Assembly (NCBI GenBank): GCA_963836265.1 | Contig: CAWIIO010000006.1 | Span: 496,001 to 560,000 of the forward strand | DNA: 64,000 bases | DNA from: CAIWHR01 sp963836265 | Lineage (GTDB): Bacteria; Pseudomonadota; Gammaproteobacteria; Burkholderiales; Casimicrobiaceae | Direction: 5' to 3' | Shown here: in pieces, positions 59,772-64,000 of the stretch | Numbering within the stretch: the stretch's first letter is position 1 | Layout: the number at the start of each line of letters is the position of its first letter | The notes under the pieces: model-generated | Database searches by the model: none | The model's input: only the letters and a program-made list of their open reading frames with translations | Told to the model about the DNA's origin: nothing | Position numbers and translations under genes: made by a program

Positions 59772-61262
59772 CTACTCGATCTTCAGCAAGCCCCGGTGCG
59801 CCGACGTGGCCCCGTAGTTGGACAGCACCGGTCCGCCGCCGGGAATCGTGAGCGCGCCGTTCGTGAAGTTGTTCGCCATGAAACCGATCATCGGCAGGCC
59901 GAAATAGGTGACCGGAGGATTGTCGGTGGACACCAGCTTGTGCGCAGGCGAGGGCGCTGCGTTTGGCAGTGGCCCGATGTGCGCCCAGCCGTTCGGAAAG
60001 CCGGTGAAAAAGGAGACGCTGGCGTCCGACCCAAAGACACCCGGATTGCCGAAAGTGATGACGTTGACTGTCCAATATATTGTCAACCGCACGGCCGGCA
60101 ACGGAACCCCAAAGCACGGGGCGGGGGGCATCGGAATCCCTTCGCGATCGAATGCCCCCGTGATGGCGAGCGTCGGATAGGAGCAAAGGGAAGGGGTGAT
60201 GACGCCAAACGAATCGGGTGCTCCCCCTTTGGCGAAGCTCGACTCGAACGGCGTTGGCGGCGTCGAGCTTGCGCCGGCGACGCTCACGTAGCTCGGCTTG
60301 GTCGGCAGCGTCACGATCCAGTCGGTGCCCGATCGTGTCCCCGGGTCGAGCACGAAGAAGTTCAGCAGCTGGTTTTGCATCAGGACCGCGCTCACCGGGT
60401 CGGCGGCGCGAGCGCCCTTGGCAACATCCCAGGCCGACTGGTGGAGCGTCATGCCATCCAGCACGCGGCTCGTCTTCGGGTTGACGTCGTCGAGCGTCGG
60501 TGCCGACGCCGTGGACCGCGACCACAGTGCAACCTGGCTGAAGTCGTCCAGCGCGGTCGCGTCATAGGAGTAGAGCGTGCCCGCGTTCACGTTGACGAGG
60601 AATGCGCTTCCCATGAGTCCGCCCGTCGGCGGCCCGATTTTCGTCGCGTCGTCCAGCGAGACCGCCACCGCCGGCGGGCAATCGGGCAGCACCGGGAAGC
60701 TACGGACTGCCTGCAGCGCCGCAAGGATGGCTGGATCCTTGATCACGCCCATTTCGAAGACTTCGACGAAGCCTTCGCCGGCGCGCGCGAGGGAATCGTC
60801 CTCGAAATCCGCATTCGGCCCGGAGTATTGCGCGTTGCTGAAGGGCAGGATGTACGGGGGCCCCGGGGGTTGCGGGTCGATGCATGACTGGTCGTTCGAA
60901 AGCAGTTCCGGGGCCATCGAACCGGGGCTCGGCGGAAGGATTGCCGCGGTCCACGAATCGAACGGAACGAGGTAGACGTTGATGCTCGCCACCTGCCGCC
61001 CGTTCTTGCTTTCACGAGCGCGAATCCGGACGATCTTCGTATCCGCCGTCGTGTTCGTGACCACAAGCAACGAATTGAACGGGCCGCCGCTCGGCGTCGT
61101 GCGCGTCGTGTAGTAGGGATACAGCAGCACCTGTCCGAGACCGTGCTGATTCACGTGCACGGCGAACGCCGGTGCGCAGGCGGCCATGATCGCCGCCGTC
61201 CACAGCGCGTGGGCGAAGGTGGACCGACGAAGGTCGCCGTGTCTTCGAATGTGCTTCCACAT
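59772..61262 (-). CDS. large exported protein of unknown function
   Basis: A 496-aa protein with a signal peptide (hydrophobic ALWTAAIMAACAPAFA). The mature N-terminus NQHGLGQVLLYPYYTTR and the segment FNSLLVVTNTTADTKIVRIR, then NVYLVPFDSWTAAI, belong to a conserved family of secreted proteins found in many proteobacteria. They are predicted to be beta-rich and may be surface or periplasmic. Asp- and Pro-rich loops follow (DPQPPGPPYILPFS). GGGGAG lies six bases upstream of ATG 61262, the chosen start. I know no biochemical function. Confidence 0.75.
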   Translation of the reverse strand: MWKHIRRHGDLRRSTFAHALWTAAIMAACAPAFAVHVNQHGLGQVLLYPYYTTRTTPSGGPFNSLLVVTNTTADTKIVRIRARESKNGRQVASINVYLVPFDSWTAAILPPSPGSMAPELLSNDQSCIDPQPPGPPYILPFSNAQYSGPNADFEDDSLARAGEGFVEVFEMGVIKDPAILAALQAVRSFPVLPDCPPAVAVSLDDATKIGPPTGGLMGSAFLVNVNAGTLYSYDATALDDFSQVALWSRSTASAPTLDDVNPKTSRVLDGMTLHQSAWDVAKGARAADPVSAVLMQNQLLNFFVLDPGTRSGTDWIVTLPTKPSYVSVAGASSTPPTPFESSFAKGGAPDSFGVITPSLCSYPTLAITGAFDREGIPMPPAPCFGVPLPAVRLTIYWTVNVITFGNPGVFGSDASVSFFTGFPNGWAHIGPLPNAAPSPAHKLVSTDNPPVTYFGLPMIGFMANNFTNGALTIPGGGPVLSNYGATSAHRGLLKIE

Positions 61263-61536
61263 GACATTCTCCCCGCAGGTGCCGGTTCGTTCGAGGAATG
61301 CGCTCGCGGGCTTCGCCGCGAAGTCCATCGACCATTATGTCTCCGCCCTCATCGTCGGGCTGCGGCAAATCGCCGCACCGCAGCGTTTTTTCTCGGTCGG
61401 ATTGATCGATATCAGGCAGCGGTCCACCGCGAACGATGCCGCGACCGCAAGCGTGGAGATCGCGCCCGGATTCGTCCGGTTCTCGACGTCGGCCGGGGGC
61501 GGGGCATCGCGATGACGGGCGCTGCGGACGCCACCA

Positions 61537-62745
61537 TCACCTCCTCCCCGCCGTTTCCTCCGGCGGGCGGACGGTCCGGAACGTTGCCAGCAACGACAGA
61601 TCGTAGACGATCTTCAGGCCGCCTGCGATCAGGAGCGGCCAGCCGAACGTCGACACGCCCAGGAGGTACCCCGCGAGCAACGGACTCACTGCGGAGGCGA
61701 GGCTTCTCGGCACCGATGTGATGCTTGCGGCGGCGGCGCGCTCGCTCGGCGACACGACCGCCATCACGTACGAGCTCCGCGTGGGCACGTCCATTTGCGA
61801 CAGCGCGGCGCGCGCGAGCAGCAGGACGATCACCCACGTCAGGCCGGGAACGAACGGGATGGCGAGCAGCAGCAGGCTCGAAGGCAAGTGCGTGAACACC
61901 ATCGTGTTGACGAGGCCGAACCGATCGGCGATTCGCACCGCGACGAGATAGGAAAACGCCGACAGTGCGCCGGTCCAGAAGAAGATCGTGCCCGCGACCG
62001 CCGTCGACAACTGAAACTTCTGGTAGAGCCACAACGCAAACAGCGATTGGACGATGAAGCCGCCACCGAAGGCGTCGAGGCTGAACAGCGTTGCGAGCGT
62101 GTAGACGATGCGTTTCGACTGGCCGAGAGGCGCGGCGCGCCTTCCGGAGTCCGTGGCGAGCGCCGCCGGCAACTTGCGGTAGACCAAGCCCGACGCCACG
62201 CCGAGCAGCCCGTAGAGCACGAACATCGCCTGCAGCGCCGGCTTGGCGCCGATCCCGGTCGCGTGCGCGAGCGCCTCGGGGAACCCGGCGAACAATGCGC
62301 CGACTGCACCCACCAAGGCGCCGACCAGGCTGTAGCGCGCGAACACCGCGGTGCGCTCGCGGTCCCGGACAATCCGCGCGAGCACCGCCTGCTCGAGCGG
62401 AAGGAACACGCTGACGTCGCCGCTCGAAGGATTGAGCGTTCCCACGACCGCGACGATCAGCAGCGGCCAGAAGTCGGCGAACGCGGCGAAGGCGAGCCCG
62501 GTTGCCGCCATCAGCGCGGTGGCCATCAGCAGCAGGCGTCGATAGGGGAAGCGGTAGGCGTGGAGGCCCACGGTCAGCGTGACGACGCCCGATCCCAGCA
62601 GCGTGGCCGTCGCGATGACGCCGATCTCGAAGGGCGTGAGTCCCAGCGCCAGCAGATAGACCGGAAGCAGGAGGCTCACGTAGCCGTCGCCGAACGCGCG
62701 CAAGCTGCGGACCAGCAACAACCGGCGTACGTCGGGCGAGGTCAT
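61537..62745 (-). CDS. major facilitator superfamily transporter
   Basis: A 402-aa membrane protein with 12 predicted helices in two halves. The first half has LRAFGDGYVSLLLPVYLLAL at its start and ERTAVFARYSLVGALVGAVG near residue 135. The second half starts after the charged loop near residue 210 (FSLDAFGGGFIVQSLFALWL), and the C-terminus is cytoplasmic. Substrate unknown; it looks most like a group of uncharacterised bacterial MFS exporters. ATG 62745 is followed directly by membrane-oriented sequence. Confidence 0.9.
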   Translation of the reverse strand: MTSPDVRRLLLVRSLRAFGDGYVSLLLPVYLLALGLTPFEIGVIATATLLGSGVVTLTVGLHAYRFPYRRLLLMATALMAATGLAFAAFADFWPLLIVAVVGTLNPSSGDVSVFLPLEQAVLARIVRDRERTAVFARYSLVGALVGAVGALFAGFPEALAHATGIGAKPALQAMFVLYGLLGVASGLVYRKLPAALATDSGRRAAPLGQSKRIVYTLATLFSLDAFGGGFIVQSLFALWLYQKFQLSTAVAGTIFFWTGALSAFSYLVAVRIADRFGLVNTMVFTHLPSSLLLLAIPFVPGLTWVIVLLLARAALSQMDVPTRSSYVMAVVSPSERAAAASITSVPRSLASAVSPLLAGYLLGVSTFGWPLLIAGGLKIVYDLSLLATFRTVRPPEETAGRR

Positions 62746-63068
62746 GGCGTGACCGCGACGGGCGACGTCGTACGGCCGAGCCGAGGCCCCGAGGGCGCAA
62801 GTCGCCGAAGACGGTGGCGCGTGCGGCTCTGGTCCAGGTGCCCACGGCGCGACGTCCGGCGACGTGCGCGGACCCAGGCGCGAAAAGGGGAAGTCCTACG
62901 CAGGGCATCCAAGACGCACTCCCATGAGGTCATCGACCCAAGCAAGGAGCAGAACTTGGACGCGAAAGGCGTCTTGACGCGGGGAGTCTGCGAGCGGTCC
63001 CCGGACAACAGTGCGGCCAAATCATAACGAAGTGCCGCGCCTGGAGCAAGCGAGAATCGGGGCGTGTC
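62746..63068. other. intergenic region, no gene seen
   Basis: This 323-base stretch lies between the MFS gene and the corrected end of the CDP-alcohol phosphatidyltransferase gene, both on the minus strand. It should hold the MFS promoter. If the phosphatidyltransferase frameshift is real, its altered frame continues to 62930. I see no repeat, strong hairpin or believable small gene. Confidence 0.45.
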
Positions 63069-63619
63069 CTAACGGGCGCGGCGTTCCGCAATGGCCTTGC
63101 GTCCCCAGAGCCACACGTGTATTGAGCGCCCGACGCGACGACCGTTGCAAGGCAAATGAGGAACAGGGTCGCCATCCAACTGCCGCCGTCGACCCAGTTC
63201 GCGCCGAGCGCCATGGCAAGCAGAAGCGTGGCGAATTCGATCAGCGTGTTGAGCTTCGAGAGCGCAGTGGGCGCGATCTCGACGTGGCCCAGGGCTACGC
63301 GGTAGGCGAGCGCTCCCCCGGCGATGACGATATCGCGCGTCACGATTGCGATTGCGAGCCAGAGCGGCAGCAGTTCCTGCCACGCAAGCAGCACGGTGAC
63401 CACCAGCACGTTCAGCTTGTCGGCGATGGGATCGAGCGTCGCGCCGAGTCTTGAAACCAGCTTGAATCTGCGCGCGACGTAGCCGTCTGCGAAATCGGTG
63501 AGGGCGGCGATCAGGAAAGTTGGAAGCGCGAGCCCGTACGCTCTCGCCACGAGGAAGTACGCCACGACCGGAATCAGCGCGAGCCGCGCGAGCGTGATGA
63601 TGTTGGGAACGCTGAGCAT
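63069..63619 (-). pseudogene. CDP-alcohol phosphatidyltransferase, frameshifted at the C-terminus
   Basis: The first 168 or so residues are an intact PgsA-like CDP-alcohol phosphotransferase: the catalytic signature DFADGYVARRFKLVSRLG continuing to TLDPIADKL (D-x2-DG-x2-AR-x8-G-x3-D-x3-D), in a protein with about six membrane helices. Near 63115 the sequence CAATACACGTGTGG should read CAATACACGTGG to continue into the family's end WLWGRKA; a TG dinucleotide appears duplicated. In the corrected frame the gene ends at 63069 (LWGRKAIAERRAR). Uncorrected, it runs to 62930 with unrelated residues. Only the last 15 or so residues differ, so the protein might still work. The enzyme makes phosphatidylglycerol-phosphate or a related lipid. 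Confidence 0.82.
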
Positions 63620-63785
63620 CGGAGCAGCCGATCATCCCCGAGCGCGGCACCTTGGCGGCGCGGTGTGCAGCCGGCCCGGCAATTGTACCGGTCGGAACCT
63701 GCGGCGCGCTGGACGAAGCCGGGTCGCGTATAGAATTGCCCGATGTTCGCGAGCTCCCGGACGGCAGGCGCGACGAGTTCGAATC

Positions 63786-64000
63786 ATGCGTGACTCGGCG
63801 CATCGCCTTTGCGTAGCCCCGATGATGGACTGGACCGATCGGCACTGCCGGTTCTTCCTGCGCCTCATCACCCGTCGCGTGCGGCTGTACACGGAGATGA
63901 TCACCAGTGCCGCGCTGACGCACGGCGATGTCCCGCATCACCTCGATTTCGATCCGGCCGAACGTCCGCTCGCGCTCCAGTTGGGCGGCAGCGACTGCAA
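63786..64000 (+). CDS. dusA: tRNA-dihydrouridine synthase (DusA-like), 5' part
   Basis: An open frame from ATG 63786 to the window edge. The peptide starts MRDSAHRLCVAPMMDWTDRH and continues RLYTEMITSAALTHGD and RPLALQLGGSD. APMMDWTDRHCR, EMITSAAL and QLGGSD are the FMN-binding N-terminal segments of the DusA group, which reduces uridine in the tRNA D-loop. The catalytic Cys and C-terminal domain are beyond the window. Confidence 0.92.
   Translation, partial: MRDSAHRLCVAPMMDWTDRHCRFFLRLITRRVRLYTEMITSAALTHGDVPHHLDFDPAERPLALQLGGSDC

Overview
This is a GC-rich, gene-dense stretch of a bacterial chromosome. Gene order and protein character point to a betaproteobacterium (Burkholderiales/Nitrosomonadales-like, possibly uncultivated). 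The evidence is: hemA-prfA-prmC and rph-rdgB-hemW clusters, a polyhydroxyalkanoate synthase, a tRNA-Ala(CGC) with the G3:U70 pair, many LysR regulators, and RAYT-type REP elements. No prophage, plasmid, CRISPR or complete insertion sequence is visible. This assignment rests on protein character and synteny read by eye, not on a search.

Layout. 1-100: start of a minus-strand cupin gene. 569-6765: a DASS dicarboxylate transporter, a bifunctional PutA, and an ornithine cyclodeaminase-like gene with a broken 3' end, together a proline/ornithine-to-glutamate catabolic group. 6828-13337: a small HigA-like fragment protein, a GNAT, PhaC, a TlpA-like thioredoxin, a Tat-exported transglutaminase, a cupredoxin, a DOPA-dioxygenase-like enzyme and DoxX. 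13402-18299: a LysR regulator and a run of small exported proteins, including a Gly/Trp/His tandem-repeat protein. 18343-26181: prfC, a flavin reductase, an orphan HicA-like protein, dinB, a doubly frameshifted phospholipase D-like gene, a peroxiredoxin, and a LysR gene with a clear operator. 26355-36281: an orphan molybdenum hydroxylase large subunit, class I aldolase, a zone of REP elements with a dead RAYT transposase, a fused osmoprotectant ABC protein, an amidase, a universal stress protein and a BNR-repeat lipoprotein. 36528-43304: an HNH nuclease, a LysR/pirin pair, tRNA-Ala, a DedA-rhodanese fusion, RidA and RecG. 43412-44829: an uncharacterised gene divergent from a TetR-like regulator across an AT-rich operator region. 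44968-48851: hemA, prfA, GNAT, prmC. 49406-55961: a dehydrogenase, two sugar/envelope genes, then rph-rdgB-hemW, a 57-aa protein and a ChaC-like gene in one overlapping run. 55964-64000: a pteridine-reductase-like SDR, an IS630-like MITE, a MidA-like methyltransferase, an acyl-CoA ligase, a large exported protein, an MFS transporter, a frameshifted CDP-alcohol phosphatidyltransferase and the start of dusA.

The most unusual theme is a family of palindromic REP elements (outer arm AAGTAGGGTCAGAGACGACTTTC). One copy still encloses the first 36 or so codons of its RAYT transposase. One supplies the stop codon of a transporter gene. One sits as a hairpin plus T-run just after recG. A fourth, diverged copy appears to lie in frame inside recG, where it would be translated as about 22 extra residues in the helicase. 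A separate IS630-type MITE sits in the shared upstream region of two divergent genes. Three protein genes carry frameshifts (ornithine cyclodeaminase, phospholipase D, CDP-alcohol phosphatidyltransferase). These may be real decay or assembly errors, and reads would decide.
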